NCBI RefSeq assembly: GCF_900105125.1
Contig: NZ_LT629750.1
Span: 4,491,001 to 4,555,000 of the forward strand
From: Bradyrhizobium canariense
GTDB taxonomy: Bacteria; Pseudomonadota; Alphaproteobacteria; Rhizobiales; Xanthobacteraceae
Direction: 5' to 3'
DNA length: 64,000 nt
Shown piece by piece: positions 1-8,623 of the stretch. The position numbers were made by a program, and so were the translations under genes. Below the pieces are notes generated by a model that was given only the letters and a program-made list of their open reading frames with translations, searched no databases and had not been told where the DNA came from. Every line of letters begins with the position of its first letter. The stretch's first letter is position 1.

Positions 1-267
1 CGAGGGAAGGCCGCTGTGGTAGTTATCGACATAGTCGCCGATCACCTTCACTGCGGCGGTGTCGTTCGGTTTCGCCCATCCCATCAGGATGTTGAAATGG
101 CCGTTGTAGCGGTCATCCAGTTGAATGTGGGCTTTGGGCGGCAGCACGACCTCGCGACGGCCATGAGCCGCGAGCCCCTCTTCGATGATTTCGACGACCT
201 TCGACATATCGGGCATCAGCGCCCGTACATCGCTTCGGTTCAAGAACCGGAACTCGACACGCGCCAC
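1..267 (-). CDS. Ornithine cyclodeaminase/mu-crystallin family protein (partial)
   Basis: My own translation of the minus strand gives 89 residues that run off the left edge. They match the N-terminal part of the ornithine cyclodeaminase/mu-crystallin family: an opening helix LMPDMSKVVEIIEEGLAAHG, a proline pair before the first strand (VVLPPK), then GHFNILMGWAK and a conserved-looking NYHSGLPS. The family includes NAD(P)-dependent cyclodeaminases, alanine dehydrogenases and imine reductases; the substrate cannot be told from this piece. The GTG start at 267 lies 4 bp after the stop of the binding-protein gene, so it is probably the last gene seen of the same operon. The C-terminal Rossmann domain lies outside the window. 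Confidence 0.75.
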   Translation of the reverse strand, partial: MARVEFRFLNRSDVRALMPDMSKVVEIIEEGLAAHGRREVVLPPKAHIQLDDRYNGHFNILMGWAKPNDTAAVKVIGDYVDNYHSGLPS

Positions 268-271
268 GGGC

Positions 272-1330
272 TCACCAAGCCGACTTCTTCGCGAGCTCTT
301 CGATTTTGTGCGCATCGAAATCGTTTATCTTGTCGATGTACTCGTTGGTATAGGCGGATTTAACGTCGAAGTCCTTCGGCAACAGCCCCTCTTCTATGGT
401 TGCGTCGGCCAGATCCTTCCATTTGGCATCGATGTTCATGCCCCATTTGGTCACGCCAGGCGGCAGCTTCATCAGGTCAAAACGCGCGTCGAAGATGTGC
501 TCCGACTGCTTGAGCGCCTTTTCCGAATCCTCGCCCTGCGGCGCGGTCGACGGATATAGCTTCCAATGGTTCCGTACCGATCCTTCGGGATTCGCGAAGC
601 CGAAGATCGTCGCTTCGGCGACGCCGCGCGCGATCATGATCGCGCGCTCCGGGTTCGCCGTAATTGTCTCTTCCTTGGCGATCAATACATTGCCTGGCAT
701 CTCATTGGCCCAATCCGGTGCGACCTGGACGAACTCGAAGCCGTTATTTTCCAGTGCCGCAACCGCCGTATCCCACGCTGCCCATACATCGATGGCCTTC
801 TGCCGGAGGGCATTGGCCGCCGGGGCGCCCAGACCGACCGACAGCCATTTGACGTCCCGATCGGGATCGATGTTGCTGCGCTTCAGAATGCTGCGGAGGA
901 ACGGCACCGATCCCGCGCTCATATCCGGTACGCCGATCGTCTTGCCCTTCAGGTCGTCGGCTGTCGTGATGCCGCTGCCCTTCAGCGCGACGACCTGGTA
1001 GATCGGCCGCTGCGCATAGGTGTAGAACGCCTTCACCTTGATTCCCTTCGAGCGCGCAATCATCAGCGCATCGGTGCCGACAGTGGCGTAGTCGACCTGT
1101 CCGCTCGCGACTTGCTGAATGCCTGCGGTCGCGCCGGACAAGCCGATGACCTCGACATCGAGGCCATGCTCCTTCCAAAGCCCCAGGCCGTTGGGAATGG
1201 ACGATTGGGCAGCATGTCCCACCGTGATGCTCGAGGTGGTGACCGCGTAAATCACCTTGTCATTGGCTTGCGCCGCCGTAGCGGACACGGCGGCGAGGGC
1301 CGCCAGCAGCGAGATTATTCGACGTCGCAT
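272..1330 (-). CDS. ABC transporter periplasmic substrate-binding protein (NMT1/SsuA type)
   Basis: 352 residues with a clear Sec signal peptide (basic MRRR, hydrophobic segment, probable cleavage after AAQA at about residue 22). The mature part shows the NMT1/THI5-SsuA fold signatures: GLDVEVIGLSG, a QVASGQVDYATVGTDALM segment, DDLKGKTIGVPD and AIDVWAAWDTAVAALE. It delivers a ligand to the permease and ATPase encoded just upstream. SsuA/TauA-like proteins bind sulfonates, pyrimidines, riboflavin, nitrate or aromatic acids; nothing here fixes the ligand. GAGGTGTC lies at good spacing before the ATG. Neighbouring oxygenase and ornithine cyclodeaminase-like genes suggest the ligand feeds an oxygenase pathway (inference). 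Confidence 0.88.
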   Translation of the reverse strand: MRRRIISLLAALAAVSATAAQANDKVIYAVTTSSITVGHAAQSSIPNGLGLWKEHGLDVEVIGLSGATAGIQQVASGQVDYATVGTDALMIARSKGIKVKAFYTYAQRPIYQVVALKGSGITTADDLKGKTIGVPDMSAGSVPFLRSILKRSNIDPDRDVKWLSVGLGAPAANALRQKAIDVWAAWDTAVAALENNGFEFVQVAPDWANEMPGNVLIAKEETITANPERAIMIARGVAEATIFGFANPEGSVRNHWKLYPSTAPQGEDSEKALKQSEHIFDARFDLMKLPPGVTKWGMNIDAKWKDLADATIEEGLLPKDFDVKSAYTNEYIDKINDFDAHKIEELAKKSAW

Positions 1331-1386
1331 TTTGACACCTCAAACGATGGTTGATTGGTTCGACGATCGGCAACGCGCATTCGAAA

Positions 1387-2229
1387 TCAGATCGACTGCG
1401 AGAAGCCGGCATTCCAGAACATCAGGCGTGATTGCACGAAGCGTACGGCCATGCTCAGGGCGACGCCGAACAGGCCAAGGATGACGAGGATCGCGAACAT
1501 CTGCGCAACATTGAACTGGAAATTGGCTTCCAGAATGAGGTTGCCAAGGCCAGCCTTCGAACCGACGAACTCGCCCACGATGGAGCCAAGGATCGCGAGC
1601 ACAATCGCGACGTTCAGCCCGGCGAATATGAAAGGCAACGCATTGGGCAACCGCACGAGGCGAAATGTTTCCCAACCGGACGCTCCAAGCGAACTCATCA
1701 GATCAAGCTTGCCCTGATCGCATGATTTGAGACCGACGATGGTATTGACCAGGATCGGGAACAGCGCCACGAGCGCGACGATCACGATCTTCGACTCGAT
1801 GCCATAGCCCGCCCAGACGATGATGAGCGGAGCGATCGCAATCTTCGGCAAAGCCTGCAGCGCGATCAGCCAGGGATAGATGGTCCGCTCCACAATGCGA
1901 AACTGTGCGATCAACGCTCCCAGGCCGATACCGAAGAGCGCCGCCAGGAAAAATCCCAAAATGGTCTGCAGCGCCGTAACGTAGAAATGCTGCACGAACA
2001 GCCCGGATTTCAGCCCGTAGTACAGCGACATCGCGATCGCGGTCGGCGCAGGAAGGATGAAGTCGGGCACGTGCAGCACACGTACTGCACCTTCCCAGAT
2101 TACGAGCACAAGCCCGAACGCGGCTGCCGAGATGATGGAGTCGCTCCCGGGAATGCTGCGTCCGCTCAACGCGCCGTTTCCCCCGGCGCGAACCGGACCA
2201 TTTCCTGCGCCTGACAATTTTTCAGTCAT
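1387..2229 (-). CDS. ABC transporter permease (SsuC/TauC type)
   Basis: 280 residues with about six membrane segments (for example SIISAAAFGLVLVIWEGAV and ALFGIGLGALI) and a BPD_transp_1 EAA-like loop near residues 190-215 (GLKSCDQGKLDLMSSLGASG). It is the inner-membrane channel of an ABC importer. I chose ATG 2229 over the longer frame starting at 2319 because GGGAGGG sits just before it and the start overlaps the ATPase stop by 8 bp, typical of translational coupling. It works with the ATPase at 2222-3103 and the binding protein at 272-1330. Confidence 0.9.
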   Translation of the reverse strand: MTEKLSGAGNGPVRAGGNGALSGRSIPGSDSIISAAAFGLVLVIWEGAVRVLHVPDFILPAPTAIAMSLYYGLKSGLFVQHFYVTALQTILGFFLAALFGIGLGALIAQFRIVERTIYPWLIALQALPKIAIAPLIIVWAGYGIESKIVIVALVALFPILVNTIVGLKSCDQGKLDLMSSLGASGWETFRLVRLPNALPFIFAGLNVAIVLAILGSIVGEFVGSKAGLGNLILEANFQFNVAQMFAILVILGLFGVALSMAVRFVQSRLMFWNAGFSQSI

Positions 2230-3103
2230 ATTGGACCCTCCCGAGAACGACTCCGGCGCCACCTTCCGGTTTCTTTTCGTCACCATCGAGCAAGTGTCGA
2301 AGCCTGCGGGTATAGTCACCGAAGGCTGCTTCGCTCAGAAGATCGAGGTTGCGAGGACGCTGCAGGCCGATCGTCACGTCCGCAATGATCCGGCCAGGAC
2401 GCGGCGACATCACGATCACGCGGTCGCTCATGAAGACCGCTTCCGAGATCGAATGCGTGATCATGAAGACGGTTTTCCTTGCCGAATGCCAGATTTTGAG
2501 CAGTTCCAGGTTCATGTGCTCGCGCGTGAGCGCGTCGAGGGCTCCGAACGGTTCATCCATCAGAAGCACGGACGGGTCATGGATGAGTGCCCGTGCGATC
2601 GCGACGCGCTGGCGCATGCCGCCTGAAAGCTCGAACGGATACTTCTTTTCGAAACCCTTCAGTCCGACGAGATCGAGTAGCCAGAACGCACGCTCGATCG
2701 CCTGCTTTCGATCAAGTTTCAGGACCTGCGCGGGCAACAGCACGTTCTGAAGCACCGTCCGCCAAGGCAGCAGGTTGGCGTCCTGAAATACGATTCCAAT
2801 GTCCTTGTTCGGGCCGCTCCGTTTGCTGCCGGTCAGCAGCAAATTTCCATTGTACTGCGTCTCGAGACCGCCGATGATCCGAAGCAATGTCGTCTTTCCA
2901 CATCCTGATGCGCCGATGACCGAGACGAATTCCTGCGCGCGGATGTCCAGACTGATGCCGTGTAACGCATTGATCGTCTCACCGCTTGCCGTCGCATAGA
3001 TCTTGCTCACGTCTTGCAGAGAGACTGCGATGGAGTCGGTCGATGCGCGCCAAGCCGAGCTGCTCGTCGGCGGAAATTCGAGAATGGTGGGCGTCATGCT
3101 CAT
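2222..3103 (-). CDS. ABC transporter ATP-binding protein (SsuB/TauB type)
   Basis: 293 residues with all nucleotide-binding motifs of the nitrate/sulfonate/taurine ATPase family: Walker A GASGCGKTT (about residues 63-71), Q-loop VFQDANLLPW, signature LSGGMRQRVAIARAL, Walker B VLLMDEPFGALDAL and the H-loop ITHSISEA. It powers uptake through the adjacent permease. The first about 30 residues are low complexity, so a start slightly downstream is possible. The 240-bp gap between it and the reductase gene at 3344 could hold a promoter, but I see no clear elements. Confidence 0.92.
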   Translation of the reverse strand: MSMTPTILEFPPTSSSAWRASTDSIAVSLQDVSKIYATASGETINALHGISLDIRAQEFVSVIGASGCGKTTLLRIIGGLETQYNGNLLLTGSKRSGPNKDIGIVFQDANLLPWRTVLQNVLLPAQVLKLDRKQAIERAFWLLDLVGLKGFEKKYPFELSGGMRQRVAIARALIHDPSVLLMDEPFGALDALTREHMNLELLKIWHSARKTVFMITHSISEAVFMSDRVIVMSPRPGRIIADVTIGLQRPRNLDLLSEAAFGDYTRRLRHLLDGDEKKPEGGAGVVLGRVQYD

Positions 3104-3343
3104 GATGATCCAGGCTCCCCGGCGATTTCTCTTTTATTTATGCAAAATGCGGACCAAACCGGATGTCGACGAAATTCAACAGAAGGCTGAACCTGCCACT
3201 GCGTTGAGAGCTGCTTGCTCGAACCAAGCATCGGAAGGGCAGCAGAAATCAGGGCGCCGACGCTGCGATGTCCTGCCGCAACTAGAGCGTCGAGAGCAGT
3301 CATTTTTCCGCGCCTCCGTCAAACTCCGGCTCATTCGCTTTCC

Positions 3344-4303
3344 TCACAGTTGCAGTCGAAGGCGCGGTGTTCTCGCCCGTGATACGCAGATCATCATCGT
3401 CTTGTTCGCAGCACGTTCCTCCGCGGAAAGGAGCGTGTCCCGGTGCTCGGGCTCGCCGCTGATGACGACCGTCTCGCAGGTTCCGCAGACGCCCTGTTCA
3501 CAGGCGCTATTGATGTGGTGCCCGTTGTCGCGGAGGACTTCCAGGATGGTGCGATCGGGCGGCACGGTCAGCACGACGCCGCTTCGCGCGAGCTCGATTT
3601 CGAACGTCGTGTTCTGACCGGCATCGTGCTGCGCCGCGCTGAACCATTCGAAATGAACCTGCTCCGGCGGCCAAGACGACGTCGCCCGCGCGACGGCTTC
3701 CATGAGCGGTTTTGGTCCACAACTGTAAATGTGGGTATCGAGCGATTGCCGACTGACCAACGCATCGACATCGAGAATGGGCGTGTCGCTGAAATAGGCA
3801 TGCACTCGCTCCGGCGCGAGTTTCGCGAGCTCATGGTAAAAGGCGGCATGGTGCTCCGAGCGCGCGCAGTAGTGAAGCGCCCACGCCCGTTTCTCCTCGG
3901 CCAGGGCCGTAACCATCGCCGTAATGGGCGTTATTCCGATGCCGCCGGCAATGAAGAGAGTGGGATGATCGCCCGGTGCCAGCGGAAAATGATTGCGGGG
4001 GCTCCCAATGCTGAGCAAGGTTCCAACGCCAATGCGCTCATGTATACCGCTCGAACCGCCGCGGCTCTGCGGTTCCTTTTTTACGGCAATCGTGTAGGTC
4101 CCGAGCGCCACCGCCTTACCGCACAATGAATATTGCCGGACCGGTCCGCCCGGTACTTGCACGTCGATGTGGGCGCCTGGCGAAAACGGGGCAAGCGCGC
4201 GACCATCGGCCTCCTCCAGATCGAATGTCATCACGTTCGTTGCAGGATGGCCTACGACAGCGACCCGGACCCGACGTAGATCGAGGAGACGGCTCATCAT
4301 CAT
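3344..4303 (-). CDS. VanB-type oxygenase reductase (flavin, NAD, plant-type 2Fe-2S)
   Basis: 319 residues of the phthalate dioxygenase reductase/VanB family. Domains in order: an FMN-binding barrel (RQYSLCG, residues about 55-65), an NAD-binding domain (FIAGGIGITPITAM, about 110; YSCGPKPLMEAV, about 195) and a C-terminal plant-type 2Fe-2S domain with CEQGVCGTC and the fourth cysteine in MMICVSRA. It passes electrons from NAD(P)H to a terminal oxygenase; the Rieske protein at 7409-8596 is the obvious partner. A GntR gene, a Rid protein and a dehydrogenase lie between the two, all on the same strand, so they probably share an operon. Confidence 0.93.
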   Translation of the reverse strand: MMMSRLLDLRRVRVAVVGHPATNVMTFDLEEADGRALAPFSPGAHIDVQVPGGPVRQYSLCGKAVALGTYTIAVKKEPQSRGGSSGIHERIGVGTLLSIGSPRNHFPLAPGDHPTLFIAGGIGITPITAMVTALAEEKRAWALHYCARSEHHAAFYHELAKLAPERVHAYFSDTPILDVDALVSRQSLDTHIYSCGPKPLMEAVARATSSWPPEQVHFEWFSAAQHDAGQNTTFEIELARSGVVLTVPPDRTILEVLRDNGHHINSACEQGVCGTCETVVISGEPEHRDTLLSAEERAANKTMMICVSRARTPRLRLQL

Positions 4304-4357
4304 GTTTCGATGTCGCCGCGTCGAATATCGTAATCAGGATCGGTCATGGCGCCTCCA

Positions 4358-5041
4358 TCAAACCGCGACGTCCAGTGGATTCTTCGGCTGCGTGGCCCTC
4401 GCCTCGGGGTCTATCGCCCGACAGAAAGCGGCTGCATTCTGGATGTGCGTTCGCATCCGCTCCGCGGCGGCTTCGCCGTCACGCTTCTCGAGCGCCTCGA
4501 AAATGCTTTCGATCTCGTGGAAGCCGTCCTGCACGCGATCGAGCGAAACCGAGCAGGCGCGACGTATCCATTGCACTTTGTCGCGCAGATTGTTCAGGAT
4601 ATCGTGCACCAACTGATTGTCGGCAGCCGTGTAGATGGCCTGATGCAGCTGGTTGTCCAAGTCTATGAACGGCTCCGAACGGCCACTGGTGATGCGAGGC
4701 CCGAGCGTGTCGAACGCCATTTTCAGCGCATCGAGCTCCTTCGAAGTGATGCGCACGGCCGCGATGCGCGTCGCGTGCATCTCGAGCACCGTGCGCAGTT
4801 CCGTTACTTCCTGGATGTCCCGGTTCGTGAGCGCCTTCACGAACGTGCCGCTTTGCGGCGAAATCGCGAGCCACCCCTCGCCCTTCAGCCTTGCCAACGC
4901 CGAACGCAAGGGGGAGCGTCCAACCCCAAGCTCGGATGCAAGGCGCGTTTCCGAAAGCCGCTCGCCCAAGCGATATTCCAGCTCCACGATACGGCGCTTG
5001 ATTTCGCGGTAGACGTAGGCGGCCTGGTTCAGTTCACTCAT
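4358..5041 (-). CDS. GntR-family regulator, FadR/FCD subfamily
   Basis: 227 residues. The N-terminal winged helix-turn-helix is plain (ETRLASELGVGRSPLRSALARL, then GWLAISPQSGTFV, residues about 30-70). The rest is an all-helical FCD ligand-binding domain (TELRTVLEMHATRIAA; DNQLHQAIYTAADNQLVHDIL). Members usually repress catabolic operons and respond to an organic acid. Its place inside the oxygenase operon suggests local control. The 14-bp palindrome at 8610-8623 upstream of the Rieske gene is a good candidate operator (inference). AAGGG precedes the ATG. Confidence 0.9.
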   Translation of the reverse strand: MSELNQAAYVYREIKRRIVELEYRLGERLSETRLASELGVGRSPLRSALARLKGEGWLAISPQSGTFVKALTNRDIQEVTELRTVLEMHATRIAAVRITSKELDALKMAFDTLGPRITSGRSEPFIDLDNQLHQAIYTAADNQLVHDILNNLRDKVQWIRRACSVSLDRVQDGFHEIESIFEALEKRDGEAAAERMRTHIQNAAAFCRAIDPEARATQPKNPLDVAV

Positions 5042-5068
5042 CGATAGCCCTTATTTTAGAGAAACCCG

Positions 5069-6337
5069 CTATTCCGGCGCGATCGCAAAACCCTCCACCT
5101 CGAGGGTGACGCCTTCGAGACCCATGGTTCCCAGCGGCACCTCCGTGACCGGCGGCATTTGCGGACTGAACTTGCGCCCTGCAAGCGGAGTGCCGTTGCT
5201 GGCGCTGAACTTGTAGAAGCCCGTGACCTCGACGAGATCCTGCATGCGTGCGCCGAACCCGTCGAGAATACGTCGGATGAACTCCATCGTGTTGTCGGTC
5301 TGCAGCGACATATTTCCGTCGTCGACCACAAGTCCCTTCTCGTTCATCGAGTATTGTCCACCGAGCACGATCAGTCGCCCGACCTTAATGCCTTGCTGGA
5401 ACGAAACGCGGATAGGCCAGTCCCAATGTCCGAGCGGCCAGGATAATGCGCGCGGCAATCGTCCGTCCGCGCCTCGCAAGGCAATGCACTCCTGACGGAT
5501 CATGGCTCCGTCGGGATAGGCCCGAGGTACGGGAACGCCTGTTGCGCCGGGTCCGGGGAATCGAAATGCGTTGCTGCGGACTTCTGCCGCACGCCGCCAA
5601 TCGGCATCTGTGCCTTGCCCGAGATACCACGTGTTAAGCTTGACCACGTCGTCAAGATCGCAGCCAAGCGTGTCGAGCACTTCGGATATGTTGCTGATGG
5701 TCAGTTTCGCCTGCGAAACGATGCCGCCATCGTGAACGATCGCGCCGCGACCATCCTTCGCGGATTGCGCACCAACGAACACGAACTCGCCGCAGCGCAG
5801 CCCGTGGCTGAATTCGCCGCCTCGCGGCCATGCCCAATGGCCGGTGGGATGCCCCGGGCGGCGCGGCGCCTTGCCGTCCGCATTGTCGATCGCGACCGCC
5901 TTGATGAGAACAGCCATGTCCGGTAGCCAAAGTCGCGGCAGCGCCACCAGCGAAATCACCGGCGGCACGTCGCTCCTTACGCAAGAGCGAATGCGGCGAA
6001 GCAGCTCGTCCTCACCGTCGGCGTCGCTTACGGTATGGAACACGAGAAGCTTGACGACATCGGCAGCACGACCTCCAAGCGTCTCCACGGCCCGCCCGAT
6101 CTTGGCCATCGCGGCGTCCACCTGCACCGCGACCCGGCCCGGATTTTGGATGCCTCCGTGCCCATCGCCGTCGTACTGTCCTGCGATCCACATCAGGCGG
6201 CCGAAACGCGAACCCTCGCCTTCCTTGCTCGACACCCGCCAGGCCGCGGACGGGCCGCTTTCAGGGTAGAGAAATCCGTGCACCCGCGCCTCGGTCCCTG
6301 ACGAATTTGCAATCGAGGGCGCCGTGTGTACGGTCAT
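5069..6337 (-). CDS. Protein with three tandem Rid (YjgF/YER057c/UK114) domains
   Basis: 422 residues containing three Rid-like repeats. Each has a strand such as GRLMWIAGQYDGD, GEFVFVGAQSAKDG or GRLIVLGGQYSMNEKG; a helix with QVDAAMAKIGRAVETLG, QAKLTISNISEVLDTLG or QTDNTMEFIRRILDGFG; then a DVVKL- or DLVEV-type strand and a closing segment ending in AVAI, CIAL or GFAI. Rid proteins deaminate reactive enamine/imine intermediates or act as hydrolases in catabolic pathways. A canonical Rid subunit is about 130 residues and trimeric, so this chain could form a covalent pseudo-trimer. Only 1 bp separates its start from the stop of the downstream-facing dehydrogenase gene. The reaction is unknown; an imine or enamine product of the oxygenase step is inference. 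Confidence 0.82.
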   Translation of the reverse strand: MTVHTAPSIANSSGTEARVHGFLYPESGPSAAWRVSSKEGEGSRFGRLMWIAGQYDGDGHGGIQNPGRVAVQVDAAMAKIGRAVETLGGRAADVVKLLVFHTVSDADGEDELLRRIRSCVRSDVPPVISLVALPRLWLPDMAVLIKAVAIDNADGKAPRRPGHPTGHWAWPRGGEFSHGLRCGEFVFVGAQSAKDGRGAIVHDGGIVSQAKLTISNISEVLDTLGCDLDDVVKLNTWYLGQGTDADWRRAAEVRSNAFRFPGPGATGVPVPRAYPDGAMIRQECIALRGADGRLPRALSWPLGHWDWPIRVSFQQGIKVGRLIVLGGQYSMNEKGLVVDDGNMSLQTDNTMEFIRRILDGFGARMQDLVEVTGFYKFSASNGTPLAGRKFSPQMPPVTEVPLGTMGLEGVTLEVEGFAIAPE

Positions 6338-6338
6338 C

Positions 6339-7370
6339 TCAATACTCCCTCACAAGATCGACGACGTTCGCGAGTGGCTGACCTGCGAAATATCGGCGCA
6401 GGTTGCCGAAGAAAATGTCCAGCGTCCGCGGCACATAGGCGTCGATGTCATCAGATTGAACGTGCGGCGTGATGACGAGATTGGGTGTCTCCCAATACGG
6501 CCAGTCGGAGGGCGGCGGTTCGGGGAAGGTAACGTCGATGACCGCTCCGCTCAGATGGACGGTGCGCAGGGCCCTGTCGAGGGCGGCAGGATCGACGAGA
6601 CCTCCGCGCGACATATTGATAAAGCCGGCTCCCTTGCGCATCAACGAGAACTCCTTCTCGCCGAAAAGGAAGCGAGTCTCGGAGGTGAGCGCCGTGTTAA
6701 CCAGCACGATATCCGCACGCGGCAAGAGCGAGTGCAGAGCTTCCGGCGGATGCATCTCATCCACCGCCGGATGCGCAGCGCCGCTTCGCCGAATGCCGAC
6801 CACCTTCATGCCGAAGGCCTTCGCATGTGCAGCTGCGCCACCGCCGATCTGACCGACGCCGACGATCAGCAGCGTCTTGCCGTCGAGCGTGCTCGTGAAG
6901 ATGCGGTTCCATTCGCGATTGCGATGGCTGGTCATGAGCGCCGGGACTTGCGCATTGACCATGAGGAGGCTCATCAGCGCCGATTGCGCCGCCTTCGGCA
7001 CGTGCGCGCCGCTGTTGGTGAGTACGGTAACGCCCTTCGGGACCCAGTCGAGGGGCAGAAGATAGTCGACGCCGGCGCCGAGCACCTGGAGAAATTTCAG
7101 CTTCGGCGCGTCCGCCTTCAGCGTATCCTTGGGGAAGCGATAACTGATCATCGCGTCGGCTTCGGCGGCCGGTCCGCTGTAGTTTTCGCGATCGAAGCTC
7201 CAGGTCGTCGTGATGCATTTCGCAACGTCCGGATGACGCGCGAGCGCCGGCTCGTACTGATCCGGACGAACGATGAAGACCGGCATCAGCGAGCGCGAAT
7301 TCTCGATGAGGATCCGGAAGGGATTGGCTTCCGAATACCGCGCTTTCTCTGCTCCCGTCGGCGATGCCAT
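6339..7370 (-). CDS. D-isomer-specific 2-hydroxyacid dehydrogenase family protein
   Basis: About 343 residues from ATG 7370 (AGGTGA eight bases upstream). A longer frame starting at 7691 overlaps the Rieske gene and its first 100 residues are arginine-rich shadow, so I rejected it. The NAD-binding domain has GVGQIGGGAAAHAKAFGM (about residue 155) followed by GIRRSG, then NMSRGGLVDPAALDRAL with the catalytic-region arginine, and ITPHVQSDD with the usual histidine. The family reduces 2-oxoacids or oxidises D-2-hydroxyacids with NAD(P)H. It probably acts after the oxygenase or Rid steps (inference). Confidence 0.87.
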   Translation of the reverse strand: MASPTGAEKARYSEANPFRILIENSRSLMPVFIVRPDQYEPALARHPDVAKCITTTWSFDRENYSGPAAEADAMISYRFPKDTLKADAPKLKFLQVLGAGVDYLLPLDWVPKGVTVLTNSGAHVPKAAQSALMSLLMVNAQVPALMTSHRNREWNRIFTSTLDGKTLLIVGVGQIGGGAAAHAKAFGMKVVGIRRSGAAHPAVDEMHPPEALHSLLPRADIVLVNTALTSETRFLFGEKEFSLMRKGAGFINMSRGGLVDPAALDRALRTVHLSGAVIDVTFPEPPPSDWPYWETPNLVITPHVQSDDIDAYVPRTLDIFFGNLRRYFAGQPLANVVDLVREY

Positions 7371-7408
7371 GTACTCGTTCACCTGAATCGTTCCCTGCTG
7401 AAATGCCG

Positions 7409-8596
7409 CTATTCCGCCGCCTGGCTCGGCGCCGTTCCCTCCCGCAACGCGCGGGAGTGCGGATCGTCGGGGCCAACGACCTTGTCGATGACGTAGTTTC
7501 CGATGCGGTGCACGACGTATTCCTCGAGGGAATACCGGCCAGGGCGGAACGCACCAGAGTGCATCGCCTTCTGCACCATGGGATTGATCGCGAGGTCCTC
7601 GCGGATGATCTGCGAATATTTGTGATAATATTCGGGACCGACGATGTCCTTGAAGTCCGGCCGCTCGACGGTGCTGCGAGGAAACGTCCAATTCTCCTGC
7701 AGCCGCAGCTTGTCCGGCCCTTCCGGAAGGTATTGCCGGTACTTCATGTAGGATGACGTGATGATGATCTGCAGGCTCGGCTGAAGCCAGATGTGATACA
7801 ACCCTACCTTCCGATCCGCGCTCAGCCCCTCGATTTCCGGCAGCCCCGAATAGGCCACGACGCTCCGCTTGCTGAACATCGCCTCCCAGGGACCATTCGG
7901 ACGCTCGAACTGCCAGTTCTGCGGATTCTTCGGATCATAATGCTGCCGGTGCACGGTGGCGACGTGATAGTTCTCGAACGCGTTCTCCAGCCAGATCTTC
8001 CAATTACAGTCGATCTCGTACGTATCGGCATGCGTCCATTGCATCTGCTCGATGTTGTAGTCGGCAACAAAGGGCGGAAGATCCCCGAGCCAGCTCTTCA
8101 ACGGCGGCGCATCGGCGTTAAAGGTGATGAAGATGAAGCCGCCCCAAACGTCGGAACGGATCGGCATCAGGCCGTAGTCGTCGTTGCGGAAATTCTCGAC
8201 ACCGGCGAGCGGATGCGGCGAACCGGGAATACCCACGAGCTGACCGTTCAACGCGTAGGTCCAACTATGATACGGGCACACGAAGGAGCGGCAACGCCCC
8301 TTGCCCTCGGCGACGACCGCGCCCCGGTGACGGCAAAGAGCAAGATGCGCGCGCACCGTATCGCCGTCGCGAACGACGATCAGAGGCTGCTTGATCAGCT
8401 CGATCGTAAAATAATCGCCCGTGTTGGGAATCTGCTCCACACGGCCGACACACAGCCATTCCTTACGGAAGATGAGTTCGACCTCCCGCTCATACCAATC
8501 CTTGTCGGCGTAGCACCAGGCCGGGAGCGGCCCAGCCTGCCGCAATGGACGGCGCGTCAACTCATATTGCCGCTGGTCGTACATAAAGGACTCCAT
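7409..8596 (-). CDS. Rieske non-haem iron oxygenase, catalytic (alpha) subunit
   Basis: 395 residues. The Rieske centre is CRHRGAVVAEGKGRC followed by PYHSW, giving the C-x-H...C-x2-H ligand set at about residues 88-110. The catalytic domain carries the mononuclear-iron motif ENAFENYHVATVHRQHYD with the bridging-acid region and two histidines. It hydroxylates or O-/N-demethylates an aromatic or heterocyclic substrate using electrons from the reductase at 3344-4303. There is no beta-subunit gene nearby, consistent with an alpha-only oxygenase such as those for vanillate, carnitine or stachydrine. It is the first gene of the minus-strand operon, with a palindrome 14 bp upstream of its ATG. Confidence 0.93.
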   Translation of the reverse strand: MESFMYDQRQYELTRRPLRQAGPLPAWCYADKDWYEREVELIFRKEWLCVGRVEQIPNTGDYFTIELIKQPLIVVRDGDTVRAHLALCRHRGAVVAEGKGRCRSFVCPYHSWTYALNGQLVGIPGSPHPLAGVENFRNDDYGLMPIRSDVWGGFIFITFNADAPPLKSWLGDLPPFVADYNIEQMQWTHADTYEIDCNWKIWLENAFENYHVATVHRQHYDPKNPQNWQFERPNGPWEAMFSKRSVVAYSGLPEIEGLSADRKVGLYHIWLQPSLQIIITSSYMKYRQYLPEGPDKLRLQENWTFPRSTVERPDFKDIVGPEYYHKYSQIIREDLAINPMVQKAMHSGAFRPGRYSLEEYVVHRIGNYVIDKVVGPDDPHSRALREGTAPSQAAE

Positions 8597-8609
8597 GCCG
8601 TCCCAATCA

Positions 8610-8623
8610 ACTAGTTAACTAGT
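8610..8623. promoter_or_regulatory. Perfect 14-bp palindrome, candidate GntR operator
   Basis: ACTAGTTAACTAGT is an exact palindrome 14 bp upstream of the Rieske oxygenase start, where a repressor would block transcription. FadR-type GntR proteins bind short palindromes of this size, and a GntR gene (4358-5041) is in the same operon. Binding is inferred. Confidence 0.5.

Noticed and set aside
272..3103. Specific naming of the ABC importer as taurine or sulfonate transport
   Set aside because: No taurine dioxygenase or sulfonate monooxygenase is adjacent; the NMT1/SsuA family carries many ligands.
3100..3303. 67-codon minus-strand frame upstream of the first ABC ATPase, overlapping its start by 4 bp
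   Set aside because: The overlap is tempting, but the translation has no family features, no ribosome site and a composition unlike the neighbours; more likely leader DNA.
6339..7691. Longer 450-residue version of the hydroxyacid dehydrogenase
   Set aside because: The extra 107 N-terminal residues overlap the Rieske gene and look like antisense-frame shadow; an internal ATG with a ribosome site fits the family length.
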